From Rhizobium mayense (lineage in GTDB: Bacteria; Pseudomonadota; Alphaproteobacteria; Rhizobiales; Rhizobiaceae): DNA of 64,000 nucleotides. The notes below the pieces were generated by a model that did not search any database, was not told the origin of the DNA, and saw nothing but the letters and a program-made list of their open reading frames with translations. Shown piece by piece: positions 54,733 through 63,532 of the stretch. Made by a program: the position numbers and the translations under genes. The stretch spans positions 124,001-188,000 of the forward strand of contig NZ_JARFYM010000002.1 in the NCBI RefSeq assembly GCF_030272705.1, read 5' to 3'. Numbering within the stretch: the stretch's first letter is position 1; the number at the start of each line of letters is the position of its first letter.

Positions 54733-55785
54733 CTACGCAGGAGGAATGTGCTGCAGGCTAGGGAAATCCGATGACGCACGTATGACAAGTTCAGGCGGAA
54801 TAAGCCGCATCGGTCGCATGGCGGCACGGGCATCCGCCGAAAGGTTCGTCAATTCAACAAGCAGATCGAGCGAAGCTTCGCAAAGAGAATCCGTCGGTTG
54901 CGCCACCGTCGTCAAAGGCGGCGACCAATAGGCCGTGTCGGGCACATTGTCATAGCCCACGACGGAAATATCGTCTGGAATCTTTAGACCCAGCTCCCGC
55001 AGCAGCGCCACGACCTCGATTGCCAGGCCGTCGCTTCCGCAGATTAACGCGGTCGGTCGTGCTGACGGGACTGCCAACAATCGACGGAATGCCTCGCGAT
55101 CGATGTCCGCCCTTTCGAAGGAAATGACCTCCCCTTCCATGCCGGTCGAGCCCTCGCGGATCACCTGCTGGAAAATTGTTCGGCGATCACTGAGGGCGAG
55201 CCGGCTTACACGGTAGACAAAGGCAATATGGCGGTGTCCGAGCGCCATCAAATGCTCGAACAGCAAACGCATGCCGAGCCGGTCATCGGTCAGCACGGCC
55301 GGCGTCGGGCCGGTAAGGCCCCCACAGAGGGTGACATGCGCCTTGCCCATTCGGTCGAGATGCTCACACAGAGCTTCATGGCCGGGAAGATCGCTGACCA
55401 TAATCACACCATCGAAAAAATCGTCCTGGAACAGGTGAAGCTGCCCCGCGATTTCGCCGGCATCGGCCTTGGCCTGCGCAACCAGCAGTTCCACCCCGCG
55501 CCGCTGCGCCACCGCCTGCAATCGACTGGTCAGATGTGGCTGGTAGTGCCCCGAGAGGCTGCCGACGATCGCACCGAAGACGCCCGTCCGATGGGTTCTG
55601 AGCGAGGTCGCCAGCCGGTTGACGACGTAGCCGGCATCGCGCGCCGTCGCCTTGACGCGTTCCTGAGTTTCCAAGCTGATGCGCGCATCATCCGCACGAT
55701 CGTTCAAAACGCGCGATACCGTCGCGGCTGAGACCCCCGCTAGCCGCGCGACTTCCAGAATTCCGATTCTCGCCCGAGTTTTCAC
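54733..55785 (-). CDS. LacI-family transcriptional regulator
   Basis: 350 residues from a GTG at 55785 with GGGGGAG just upstream. DNA-binding helices IGILEVARLAGVSAATVSRVLN and the hinge region GYVVNRLATSLRTHRTGVFG are diagnostic, followed by a periplasmic-binding-protein-like effector domain ending LTTVAQPTDSLCEASLDLLVEL. Regulators of this family sense sugars or sugar derivatives. Its operator-like palindrome lies between its gene and the importer genes it probably represses. Confidence 0.93.
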   Translation of the reverse strand: MKTRARIGILEVARLAGVSAATVSRVLNDRADDARISLETQERVKATARDAGYVVNRLATSLRTHRTGVFGAIVGSLSGHYQPHLTSRLQAVAQRRGVELLVAQAKADAGEIAGQLHLFQDDFFDGVIMVSDLPGHEALCEHLDRMGKAHVTLCGGLTGPTPAVLTDDRLGMRLLFEHLMALGHRHIAFVYRVSRLALSDRRTIFQQVIREGSTGMEGEVISFERADIDREAFRRLLAVPSARPTALICGSDGLAIEVVALLRELGLKIPDDISVVGYDNVPDTAYWSPPLTTVAQPTDSLCEASLDLLVELTNLSADARAAMRPMRLIPPELVIRASSDFPSLQHIPPA

Positions 55786-56097
55786 ATCTCCCCCGAAGCG
55801 CTCTTCTGCCGTGTGGCGACAATGGCGAAACGCTACCGCCGGGGCAAGCCGTCAGCGTCAATATCAATCGCGCTCGCCGAGAGCGAGTCACGTGGATACG
55901 GCCTCCAACACCATCAAGACCAACAGGTAGACGGGTTTATGCCTTTCTGGAAAATCAGTTTCACCGGACTTCACGGGCGCAACTTCGTGTCTCCGCGTTG
56001 CCAATCGGCAGAATGCCGGTCTAGCTAGGAACAACCGGCGCGGTGCCCAACCGGCTGTGTTCACCATAAGAATTTGATATCAAGGAGTTGCAAGCCC
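55786..56097. other. 312-base gap without a recognisable gene
   Basis: Lies between the divergent LacI gene and the GlcG/HbpS-like gene. It should hold both promoters; no clear -35/-10 pair or operator-like palindrome was found. CGCTCGCCGAGAGCG near 55870 is a short inverted repeat. AAGGAG at 56083-56088 serves the next gene. Confidence 0.4.
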
Positions 56098-56517
56098 ATG
56101 CCCGTCACGCGCGAAACCCTGATCCTGTCCCATGCCGGCGCAATGCAGGCTCTTGCCGCCGCGATCGCCCACGCCGAGAAGATCGGTATCCCGCAGTGCG
56201 TCTTCATTGTTGACGCGAGCGGCGAAACCATTGCCAGCATCCGGATGGACGGGGCGAAATATCTGAGCATGCACACGGCTCGCGCCAAGGCCCGCACCGC
56301 CGCATCGAGCAACGCGCCGACGGGTACCATGTCCTTCGAATTCGGTACCGCTGCCGGCATCGCCTCGCAGGGCGGCGTCACGCACCTGCCGGGCGGCCTG
56401 CCCATTCGTTTCGGCAGCCGGCTCGCCGGTGCGATTGGTGTCGGATCGGGCACGGGCGATCAGGATTTCGAAGTCGCGCGCGCTGCGCTCGCTGCCATTG
56501 GAGCCGATGCCGTTTAA
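56098..56517 (+). CDS. GlcG/HbpS-like DUF336 protein
   Basis: 139 residues from the ATG at 56098; a TTG eight codons upstream is also in frame. Reads ETLILSHAGAMQALAAAIAHAEKIGIPQ, then VFIVDASGETIASIRMDGAKYLSMHTARAKARTAA and GGLPIRF, GAIGVGSGTGDQDFEVARAALAAI. This is the small HbpS/GlcG fold, some of which bind heme or act as accessory proteins in catabolic operons. No signal peptide. It ends 13 bases from the convergent SelA-like gene. Confidence 0.88.
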   Translation: MPVTRETLILSHAGAMQALAAAIAHAEKIGIPQCVFIVDASGETIASIRMDGAKYLSMHTARAKARTAASSNAPTGTMSFEFGTAAGIASQGGVTHLPGGLPIRFGSRLAGAIGVGSGTGDQDFEVARAALAAIGADAV

Positions 56518-56530
56518 GGCAAGCCTCCCC

Positions 56531-57733
56531 TCAGTCCGGCCATTTGCGAACGTTGCTTGTCGATCTCTGCGGCACCAGCATCGCGTCGGCCGGTTTTTCC
56601 CTGGCTGACAACAGCGAATGAAGTTCGCGGGCAACGGTCTCGGCTTCTCCCGGATGAAGATTGCAGGGGTCGAGGAAGAAGTGTCCGCGTTCGACTTCAT
56701 GATTGCGGACAATGATCGGCATCTGAGCCCGGGCAAGAGCGGCGGCAAGCCCGGCCGCCGTAAAGCCGCTCTCGGGCCGCACGTTGATTTCCAGCCTGTC
56801 CAGGGGATTGCTGGTTGGATCGGGAACAATGATGGCTTCGATGCCTGCAAGCCCCTCCAGCGTGTTTTTCCATAGGTCCAGCGCCGCCCGCTCGTGGCGG
56901 CGGATACCGTCATGGTCGCGTTGCTCCCATGCCTCAAGCGCCGCCATGACACCGGCGATGCTCTCCTTGCCGACTTTCATTCCGCGTCCGATCCCCCGGT
57001 TCTGCAAGAAGGTGGAGCGCACCAGGTCCTTGCGGCCGGCGACGATACCGGTGGTCGGGCCGCCCAAAAATTTGTGCCCGCTGTAGACGACGATATCCGC
57101 ACCCTGCTCCAGGAAGATCCGCAAATCATATTCGGATGCGGCATCGACGATGACAGGCACGTTCCTGGCATGGCAGATAGCCACGAATTCCGGCAGGGAG
57201 AGCATGCCGTATTGCACCGTATGATGCGAAACCACGTAGAGGGCGGCGGCAGTGCGGTCGTTGATCGCGTCGGCGACGTGATAATCGTTGACGACGCTGA
57301 CCGTGCCTGCCGCAATGACCTTGCCGCCGGCGAGCCGCACCGCCTGATCGATATTGCCGCCGAAGCTGACCATATGGCCGATCTGGACGATGACCTCGGT
57401 CTTCAGCCCCTCGGTCCGGTCCGGAAGATTCTCGATTGCCAACAGGTTGTCGCCGGTGATCGCAGCGGCCAGCGCCAGGCTGATACCGCTCGCACAGGAC
57501 GCAGTGACAAAACCAGCTTTCCCACCGGTAAGGCGCGCGATCACCTCGCTCGCGCGCCGGTGCAGATCATCCATCTCCACGAATTGCGAGGCGATTTCGC
57601 TCATCGCCTTGATTGCCTCGGGTACGATGATTGACGCACCCAAGGCAGTCATCGTGCCGGAGACGTTGATGATGGGGCGGAGATTGAGCCGTTCTCTGAT
57701 CGGCTGTTCGGAGCCTTTTGTAGTCGCAACCAT
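56531..57733 (-). CDS. SelA-like PLP-dependent enzyme (ammonia-lyase/aminotransferase-like)
   Basis: 400 residues, fold type I. The PLP-binding Lys221 is in [16 protein letters not shown], the ring-stacking and Asp positions in [13 protein letters not shown] and [12 protein letters not shown]. The start [22 protein letters not shown] matches the SelA/D-glucosaminate-6-phosphate ammonia-lyase branch. No selenocysteine system is visible, so a catabolic lyase or racemase for an amino acid or amino sugar acid is more likely than selenium transfer. It is the last gene of the amino-acid importer operon, after RidA, which would hydrolyse the enamine/imine made by such a lyase. Confidence 0.78.
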   Translation of the reverse strand: MVATTKGSEQPIRERLNLRPIINVSGTMTALGASIIVPEAIKAMSEIASQFVEMDDLHRRASEVIARLTGGKAGFVTASCASGISLALAAAITGDNLLAIENLPDRTEGLKTEVIVQIGHMVSFGGNIDQAVRLAGGKVIAAGTVSVVNDYHVADAINDRTAAALYVVSHHTVQYGMLSLPEFVAICHARNVPVIVDAASEYDLRIFLEQGADIVVYSGHKFLGGPTTGIVAGRKDLVRSTFLQNRGIGRGMKVGKESIAGVMAALEAWEQRDHDGIRRHERAALDLWKNTLEGLAGIEAIIVPDPTSNPLDRLEINVRPESGFTAAGLAAALARAQMPIIVRNHEVERGHFFLDPCNLHPGEAETVARELHSLLSAREKPADAMLVPQRSTSNVRKWPD

Positions 57734-57747
57734 ATAATCGGGGCCTT

Positions 57748-58215
57748 CTAGCTATGAATTTCGATAATTGCTTCGATTTCGACGGTGATATTGTTCGGCA
57801 GCGAACCGACGCCGATTGCCGCGCGTGCATGCATGCCGATGTCGCCAAACACGTCGACGAACAGATCCGAACAGCCGTTGATCACCTTCGGGTGTTCGAT
57901 AAATTCCGGAGTCGCGTTGACGAATCCCAATAGTTTCACGACCTGCTTGACCTGGCTTAGATCGCCAATGCCAGCCGACAAGGTCGACAGGATATTGAGC
58001 CCCGCCAGCCGCGCATGCTGGTAAGCAGCTGCCACATCCACATCTTGCCCGACCTTGCCCGTATGGAGCGTGCCGTCGGCATCCAGAGGCCCTTGTCCCG
58101 AGATGAACAGCAGGGGACCACTGCGGACGAAATTGCGAAAATTGCCGATTGGCGTCGGTGGTGTGAAGAGCTCCAGGCCGAGAGCCTTCAACCGATCGTG
58201 AGGCGTCATCTCCAT
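57748..58215 (-). CDS. RidA/YjgF family protein
   Basis: 155 residues. Reads [60 protein letters not shown] and [24 protein letters not shown]; the Arg in the last motif corresponds to the conserved active-site Arg of imine deaminases. It belongs to the longer-loop subgroup rather than RidA proper. RidA-like proteins hydrolyse reactive enamines and imines released by PLP enzymes, which fits its place between the importer ATPase gene and the SelA-like gene. Confidence 0.9.
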   Translation of the reverse strand: MEMTPHDRLKALGLELFTPPTPIGNFRNFVRSGPLLFISGQGPLDADGTLHTGKVGQDVDVAAAYQHARLAGLNILSTLSAGIGDLSQVKQVVKLLGFVNATPEFIEHPKVINGCSDLFVDVFGDIGMHARAAIGVGSLPNNITVEIEAIIEIHS

Positions 58216-58229
58216 GCTCCCGTTCGATC

Positions 58230-59033
58230 TCAGACGGCCGGGGCCGCGTGGAAGCGGGACAAGAAAGCCTTCAGCCGCTCATTCTCCGCCACAAGCGTCG
58301 GAAGATCCTTCGGCGCGCCCTGAGCGGACACTTTTCCATCGGCCATGAACACGATGCGGTCGCTGGCATCCCTGGCAAAGGCGATCTCATGGGTAACCAT
58401 CAGCATCGTCATGCCCTCCTCCGCCAACTGCCTGACGACATCGAGAACTTCGTTCACCAATTCCGGATCGAGCGCCGAAGTGATTTCGTCAAGCAACAGG
58501 ATCTTGGGGTCCATGGCGACCGCGCGGGCGATGCCGACACGCTGCTGCTGACCACCCGACAATTCCGACGGTAGATTGTCGATGCGGTGTCCGAGGCCGA
58601 CACGATTGAGCCAATGTTCGGCTATCTCCCGCGCTTCCTTCTTTGACTTGCCGCGGACCTTCTGAAGGCCGAGCATCACGTTTTCCGCCGCAGTCAGATG
58701 CGGAAAGAGGTTGAAGCTCTGAAAGACCATGCCCGTTTCGGCGCGCATGCGCGCCAGGTCCTTCTCGCCGCGGCGCTGCTGATTGGTGCCGTCTCGATAG
58801 CCGACTTCGACCCCATCTATCTGGATCGAGCCGCTGTCGTAGCTTTCGAGAAAGTTCACGCAGCGCAGGAGCGTGGTCTTGCCGCTGCCCGAAGGGCCGA
58901 TGACCGAGACGACCTCGCCTTTCGCAACATCCATGTCAATCGAGCGCAGCACCTGCACGGGTCCAAACGCTTTGGCGACATTGCGTATTCTAAGGAGCGG
59001 CAGGGCCGATTGGGTATTGTTCATGACGGTCAT
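58230..59033 (-). CDS. Polar amino-acid ABC transporter ATP-binding protein
   Basis: 267 residues. Walker A GPSGSGKTT, Q-loop TGMVFQSFNLFPHLTAAENVM, signature LSGGQQQRVGIARAVA, Walker B ILLLDEITSALDPE (Ile instead of the usual Pro after DE), then MLMVTHEIAFARDASDRIVFM. This is the GlnQ/HisP-type ATPase. Start overlaps the permease stop as ATGA; RidA follows 14 bases on. Confidence 0.93.
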   Translation of the reverse strand: MTVMNNTQSALPLLRIRNVAKAFGPVQVLRSIDMDVAKGEVVSVIGPSGSGKTTLLRCVNFLESYDSGSIQIDGVEVGYRDGTNQQRRGEKDLARMRAETGMVFQSFNLFPHLTAAENVMLGLQKVRGKSKKEAREIAEHWLNRVGLGHRIDNLPSELSGGQQQRVGIARAVAMDPKILLLDEITSALDPELVNEVLDVVRQLAEEGMTMLMVTHEIAFARDASDRIVFMADGKVSAQGAPKDLPTLVAENERLKAFLSRFHAAPAV

Positions 59034-59677
59034 TCCCTGATGTAGGAGTAGCGGCGCTCCATTCTCCGGCTCAGGCTGGAGAGACTGTAATTGATCGCGA
59101 AATAGATGAAGGCTCCAAGAAGGTAGAGCGGCATGGCCTCATAGGTCCGGCCGATCACTTCGTTGATCGACTGCATGAGGTCGACTATGCCAAGCAGCGA
59201 AATCAGAGCACTTCCCTTCACCGCATCGGTCACACCATTGATCCAGGGCGGCAGAAAGCGGCGGGTCGCCTGCGGAAAGATGACGTAACGCAGGCGCTGA
59301 ACGAAGGTCAGGCCGATCGACATGCCGGCCTCCATCTGTCCCCTAGGAATGGAGAGGACAGCCCCGCGCACATATTCGACGACCTGGGCCGATTTGAACA
59401 GCGTCAACGCGACGACACCGGCCCAGAAGGCGACGATGTGCAGGCCGAGCGCCGGGAAGCCGTAGTAGACGATGAAGATGAGGACGAGGATTGGTATGCC
59501 TCGGATACAATCGCTGAAGAAGCGCACCGCCAGCTTGACCGGCCAGGGACCATAGATCAGCCCGACGCCGAAAACGATGCCGATGCCGAGCGAGAGCGCG
59601 ACGACGATCGCGGAGACCCAAAGCGTGATCAGCAGGCCTTTCAAGAGGAACGGCAGAGCATAGACGATCGCAGCCAT
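59030..59677 (-). CDS. Polar amino-acid ABC transporter permease (HisM/GlnP type), second subunit
   Basis: 215 residues, with about five membrane segments. The amino-acid permease loop SIPRGQMEAGMSIGLTFVQRLRYVIFPQATRRFLPPWING in outline contacts the ATPase. Only one base separates it from the partner permease stop region, and four bases overlap with the ATPase gene. Confidence 0.92.
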   Translation of the reverse strand: MAAIVYALPFLLKGLLITLWVSAIVVALSLGIGIVFGVGLIYGPWPVKLAVRFFSDCIRGIPILVLIFIVYYGFPALGLHIVAFWAGVVALTLFKSAQVVEYVRGAVLSIPRGQMEAGMSIGLTFVQRLRYVIFPQATRRFLPPWINGVTDAVKGSALISLLGIVDLMQSINEVIGRTYEAMPLYLLGAFIYFAINYSLSSLSRRMERRYSYIRE

Positions 59678-59678
59678 T

Positions 59679-60344
59679 CTAGCGCTCCACCCTGAAATGA
59701 CCTTCCAGCCGACGCAGGCCGAACAGGATGAGATAGCCCGTGACGAGATACATCACGGTCGTGATGATATAGACCTCGACGATACGGAAGGTGTTGAAAT
59801 TGATCCATTGCGCGCCGTAGGTGAGCTCCGGAACAGCAATGACCGAGGCGACCGATGTATCCTTGAAGAGCGAAATGAAGGTGTTGGATAGCGCAGGCAG
59901 GGTAATGCGCGTCATCGTCGGCAGGCGGACATAGAGGAGACGCTGCAGTGGTGTCAGCCCGATCGCCTTGCCGGCATCGATCTGGCCGCGTGGTACCGCT
60001 TCGAGGCCGGAGCGGAACACTTCGACGAGATAGGCACCGGCATAGACCGACAGGGTAATGACGAAGGATGTTGTCGCGCTATAGGCAATGTTTACCGCGG
60101 TCGGCAGTCCGTAAAAGACGAGATAGACGAGCAGAATGAGCGGCACATTGCGGATGAACTCGACATAAGCAGCGATGAAGCCGCGAACAATTTTGCCGGC
60201 CGATACGTACCAGATGGCGAGGACGAGCCCTATCAAGGCACCGATGGCAATGGAAATGACCGCCAGCTCGAGGCTGAGCAGAAGCCCGCCCCACAGCTTG
60301 TCGATGTGTCGCCAGATAAGATTGAAATTCAGATGATAGCCCAT
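59679..60344 (-). CDS. Polar amino-acid ABC transporter permease (HisQ/GlnP type), first subunit
   Basis: 221 residues from the ATG at 60344; the open frame to 60416 adds 24 residues without family resemblance. Membrane segments and the loop AVPRGQIDAGKAIGLTPLQRLLYVRLPTMTRITLPALSN in outline are typical. Partner of the permease downstream; the binding-protein gene ends 80 bases upstream. Confidence 0.9.
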   Translation of the reverse strand: MGYHLNFNLIWRHIDKLWGGLLLSLELAVISIAIGALIGLVLAIWYVSAGKIVRGFIAAYVEFIRNVPLILLVYLVFYGLPTAVNIAYSATTSFVITLSVYAGAYLVEVFRSGLEAVPRGQIDAGKAIGLTPLQRLLYVRLPTMTRITLPALSNTFISLFKDTSVASVIAVPELTYGAQWINFNTFRIVEVYIITTVMYLVTGYLILFGLRRLEGHFRVER

Positions 60345-60424
60345 GCCGGCCGTTATCTCCCGCGATGCGATCGATATCTGCTGCGGTGCCAGCGCCAGCC
60401 GAGGCCGCGCTGGCACCGTTCAGA

Positions 60425-61300
60425 TCAGATGGTCGGGAAACCCGGCTTGCGCACCGGCGCATCCAGGCCGAAATATTCCTTGAAGGCGGCGTCATAGAGC
60501 GCCGATTCATGGCCGAACATCGCGGTATTGAACGTCGTATTGACGAAATATAGCCAGTCGAGATCGCCCTGACGGACTGCGGCGCCATAAAGCATGCTGT
60601 TCCACTGCTTGCCGGCGTCGAAATAACGATCGGGCGTTCGCGAGGCGAGCCAGCGCACCGTCGACAAATCGACTGCGGCCGCATCTGCGCGCTTGGCTTC
60701 CAATGCCTGAATGACGTTGGCCTGTGTGTCGATCTGCAGGACCTGCGCATCCGGCAGAACGAGGTGAACGGTTTTTTCCGCGTCGACGTTCTGGAGAATG
60801 GAAATGCGCGTGCTACCGCCGCCGGCGAGCAGCTTATCGAAAGTCTTGTTGTCGGCATCCGGACGGGTCAGCAGAGCCACGCCTTCCACATAATAGGGCC
60901 GGGAGAAGTTGATGAGCTGCGCACGCTGCGCCGACATCGTCATGAACTGGATGGTGATGTCGACCTTGCCGGTAACAATGTTCGGAATGCGCTGCTGTGC
61001 GTCCTGCTTGACGAATTCGACCTTGGTTTCATCGTCGAACAGACCCTTGGCAAGAATGCGGCCCATGGTGATGTCCATGCCGACCAGTTCGCCGGCATCG
61101 TTCTCGAAATGCCAGGGAGCGTTGGTGCTGCCGGTGCCGACAATCAGGTGGCCGCGATCGAGCACAGTGCGTAGCAGGCTGTCGCTGGCGGCCTGAGCTG
61201 CCGCCTCTTCGCTGCTGGCCATCAGGCCAACAGCAGTGCCGACCGCCAGGCCACCCAGGCCCAGCTTCAAAAAATCACGACGCTGCGAAATATCGTTCAT
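60425..61300 (-). CDS. Polar amino-acid ABC transporter substrate-binding protein (family 3), Tat-exported
   Basis: 291 residues from the ATG at 61300 with GGAGG just upstream; the frame opens earlier at 61351. A Tat leader (SQRRDFLKLGLGGLAVGTAV) precedes the mature start LRTVLDRGHLIVGTGSTNAPWHFENDAGELVGMDI in outline, the family-3 pattern. NIVTGKVDITIQFMTMSAQRAQLINFSRPYY is the next family block. It is first in the operon and divergent from an IclR-family regulator, with a paired palindrome between them. Confidence 0.92.
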   Translation of the reverse strand: MNDISQRRDFLKLGLGGLAVGTAVGLMASSEEAAAQAASDSLLRTVLDRGHLIVGTGSTNAPWHFENDAGELVGMDITMGRILAKGLFDDETKVEFVKQDAQQRIPNIVTGKVDITIQFMTMSAQRAQLINFSRPYYVEGVALLTRPDADNKTFDKLLAGGGSTRISILQNVDAEKTVHLVLPDAQVLQIDTQANVIQALEAKRADAAAVDLSTVRWLASRTPDRYFDAGKQWNSMLYGAAVRQGDLDWLYFVNTTFNTAMFGHESALYDAAFKEYFGLDAPVRKPGFPTI

Positions 61301-61357
61301 GTAAGCCTCCGCGTTTGAGATAGAGTTCCCGTTATCGAGCTTGTTTTCCAAGCTTTT

Positions 61358-61393
61358 GTCTTATATATAAGACACGTTTCTTATATTTAGGAC
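61358..61393. promoter_or_regulatory. Tandem palindromic operator between importer operon and IclR gene
   Basis: GTCTTATATATAAGAC (61358-61373) is a perfect 16-base palindrome; TTCTTATATTTAGGAC (61378-61393) matches it at 13 of 16 positions. The copies start 20 bases apart, two DNA turns, as expected for two dimers on one face. The first copy overlaps a plus-strand TTGTTT (61341-61346)-17-TATATA (61364-61369) promoter for the IclR gene, so self-control plus control of the importer is likely. Confidence 0.72.
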
Positions 61394-61419
61394 GATATAC
61401 CGATTTTGGCGCTGGCGCA

Positions 61420-62259
61420 ATGCCAGAGCGGCAGCAATGGAGCATTTCTGGCATGGTTTCGAACGGCGACGGTGCGCGAAAAACCCGCGAGGCCCACGGA
61501 CCCCGTGAGCGCGGTATCGATAGGGTCTTGAAATTGCTCGCCTATCTGAACAAGACCGGGCAACCGGTGCGGCTCGCCGACCTGTCGAAAGCAATCGACG
61601 CGCCGCGATCGACCATCTATGACCTCGTCGGCATCCTCTCGGATGCGGGTATTCTGGAGACGAACGGCAGCGACAATAGGGTCTATTTCGGCAAGCTGCT
61701 TTATCTCTATGGCACGCGCTACCTGCAGGAAAACGACATCATTATTCGCGGCAGGGAAGCTGTCGAGCGGCTGTCGAAACAGACGGGCGAAACGAGCGAG
61801 CTCTGTGTGCGCCACAGGAACAAGCAGGCGATCGTCCATGCCGCCCCTGGCTCGCGCCCGCTGCGCATCAGCTCTGAGATCGGATCGCAGGTACCGATCC
61901 CTTGGACTGCATCGGGAAGGCTGCTGCTGTCACATCTGTCCAAGGAAGAAATCGGCAAATTGCTGGAGGAAGGCGATTTGACGCTTCCCGACGGACGTTC
62001 GGTCGACCTCGACGATTTCGCACGCGAATGCAGTGAGGCCAAAGGAAAGGGATTGATCGTCACCACAGGGCTAATCAACAGCTTCACCCAATGCATGGCC
62101 GCCCCCATCTGGAACTCGAACGGCATAGTCGAAGCGACGATCTGTTTCGTCCTGCCGATCGATGTCTCCGAGGATCATAAGACGGCTCTGGGCGCAGAGC
62201 TCGTTCGCACGGCAGAAGCCCTTTCAATCGGCAACAGCTATCTGGCCGCCGCACAATAA
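61420..62259 (+). CDS. IclR-family transcriptional regulator
   Basis: 279 residues; ATG 61420 or, equally possible, ATG 61453. Winged helix: GIDRVLKLLAYLNKTGQPVRLADLSKAIDAPRSTIYDLVGIL in outline. Effector domain: LSKQTGETSELCVRHRNKQAIVH, SEIGSQVPIPWTASGRLLLSHLS and AAPIWNSNGIVEATICFVLP. IclR regulators sense small organic acids. It is divergent from the amino-acid importer operon and presumably controls it through the tandem palindrome. Confidence 0.9.
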   Translation: MPERQQWSISGMVSNGDGARKTREAHGPRERGIDRVLKLLAYLNKTGQPVRLADLSKAIDAPRSTIYDLVGILSDAGILETNGSDNRVYFGKLLYLYGTRYLQENDIIIRGREAVERLSKQTGETSELCVRHRNKQAIVHAAPGSRPLRISSEIGSQVPIPWTASGRLLLSHLSKEEIGKLLEEGDLTLPDGRSVDLDDFARECSEAKGKGLIVTTGLINSFTQCMAAPIWNSNGIVEATICFVLPIDVSEDHKTALGAELVRTAEALSIGNSYLAAAQ

Positions 62260-62273
62260 GGCGTCGACGAGAT

Positions 62274-62873
62274 CTACTGCTCCCTTACCAATTTAAGGAC
62301 AAGCTGCTGGAGATTGCCGCCGTCGCTGAGCTCGGTTTTGTCGAAATCCCGGGCTCGCTGCCGCTGTTTGTTCGAGATCTCGGACAGGCGCGTCGTCAGA
62401 TCGGCCCTGATTTTACGGCAATCCGGATCATCCGCGGCGGATAGGCCGACGCTTACAGCCTCGATCTCCTTCACCATGTCCTTGATCATCTCGCCATGCA
62501 CGAGCTCATGTTTGCGCACGCCAGCGATGAAGGTCTCCCAACTTCTCCGGGTCGAGGCCGGCAGCTGCTCCGCAGGCTTGGGCAATGTATAGGTGATGAT
62601 CAGCTTCGGCTGCGCCGAGACGAGGACGCAGGAACCTTCCTGAGGCTCATACTTCCTCGTCCAGGTCAGCTTGAAACCCGTGTATGCGATAGCGCGAACT
62701 TTGCTTCCCACCTCCGGGCCTCGTCCACCGATCGACTCATAAAGTTCGGCGCCGGATTTCCCCGTTATGGCATAGATCTTCACCTTTTCGACTGCCTGCC
62801 ATTCCGCATGTGCCGCCATCGGCAAAGATACGAGAAAGGCCGCCAGCAAGCAAAATCGAACGCCTGCCCCCAT
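62274..62873 (-). CDS. DUF922 protein, probable secreted Zn-dependent protease-like
   Basis: 199 residues with a signal peptide ending MAAHA-E near residue 23. The DUF922 pattern is visible: VKIYAITGKSGAELYESIGGRGP, TGFKLTWTRKY, then RSWETFIAGVRKHELVHGEMIKDM with an HExxH-like HELVHG zinc motif. GGGGGA precedes the ATG. Periplasmic location expected. Function unknown; it ends 14 bases from the convergent IclR gene. Confidence 0.85.
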   Translation of the reverse strand: MGAGVRFCLLAAFLVSLPMAAHAEWQAVEKVKIYAITGKSGAELYESIGGRGPEVGSKVRAIAYTGFKLTWTRKYEPQEGSCVLVSAQPKLIITYTLPKPAEQLPASTRRSWETFIAGVRKHELVHGEMIKDMVKEIEAVSVGLSAADDPDCRKIRADLTTRLSEISNKQRQRARDFDKTELSDGGNLQQLVLKLVREQ

Positions 62874-62949
62874 GCAAATCCCCCAAAAACGATGCCCTCG
62901 TTAGCGGCGAAACTACCGGCTGCAGGTTCTGCTTTCAATCGGGCTTTAG

Positions 62950-63474
62950 TCACGAATGCAAGAGTTCCTCAGCCTCCTCTCGGCTCATATCGAAAATCGC
63001 CTTGCCGACCTCAAAGCCGAATCCGTTACGGGCGAATGCAGCCAGTTCCTTCGCCTTTCGCTTCTCATCGAGCTCATTTCGCCGAAACGGGCCGAAGCCG
63101 CGCTTACGGGCAAAGATGACGGCGGCGAATACGTCGTTGGTCGCATCCAAAGCCGTCGCCACCGTATCGCCGTCTATGCCGTTCGCAGCGAGCTTGTAGG
63201 CGATGGCCTTCCTCGATTTGCCGGAGCGGACTGCGGATCGAGTGCTGACTTCGGCATAGGCGACATCGTCAAGCGCCTTCTGGTCGTAGGCGAATTTGAC
63301 GGCGAAATCAGCGACGGCCTGGATCTGCGCGTCGCTGATGCCTTCAAACTTCTGCTTCGCTTTTCTCGCGATCGCGTCGAACAACTGCTTTTCAGTCATC
63401 ATCTTGCGTTCAAGACGATAGATCGTCGAATTGCGCGCCCAGGCCAGCATACGAGTGGTCGGAGTTTGGTCCAT
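62950..63474 (-). CDS. recX: RecX-family regulatory protein
   Basis: 174 residues from the ATG at 63474. The RecX three-helix repeats are visible: RMLAWARNSTIYRLERKMMTEKQLFDAIARKAKQKF in outline, ALDDVAYAEVSTRSAVRSGKSRKAIAYKLAANGID, and GFEVGKAIFDM. Family members bind RecA filaments and modulate recombination. The frame opens to 63642, but the added residues overlap the symporter gene and do not look like RecX. It follows the MHS symporter on the same strand. Confidence 0.85.
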   Translation of the reverse strand: MDQTPTTRMLAWARNSTIYRLERKMMTEKQLFDAIARKAKQKFEGISDAQIQAVADFAVKFAYDQKALDDVAYAEVSTRSAVRSGKSRKAIAYKLAANGIDGDTVATALDATNDVFAAVIFARKRGFGPFRRNELDEKRKAKELAAFARNGFGFEVGKAIFDMSREEAEELLHS

Positions 63475-63532
63475 GGGCGGAGAAGCGTTCAGATTCGGCG
63501 AAAGAGAGATTCGGGGCGCGAACGTCTTTACG

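Noticed and set aside
56531..57733. SelA as evidence of selenocysteine use
   Set aside because: No selB, selD or tRNA-Sec is seen, and the neighbours are an amino-acid importer and RidA; a SelA-like catabolic PLP enzyme is the better reading.
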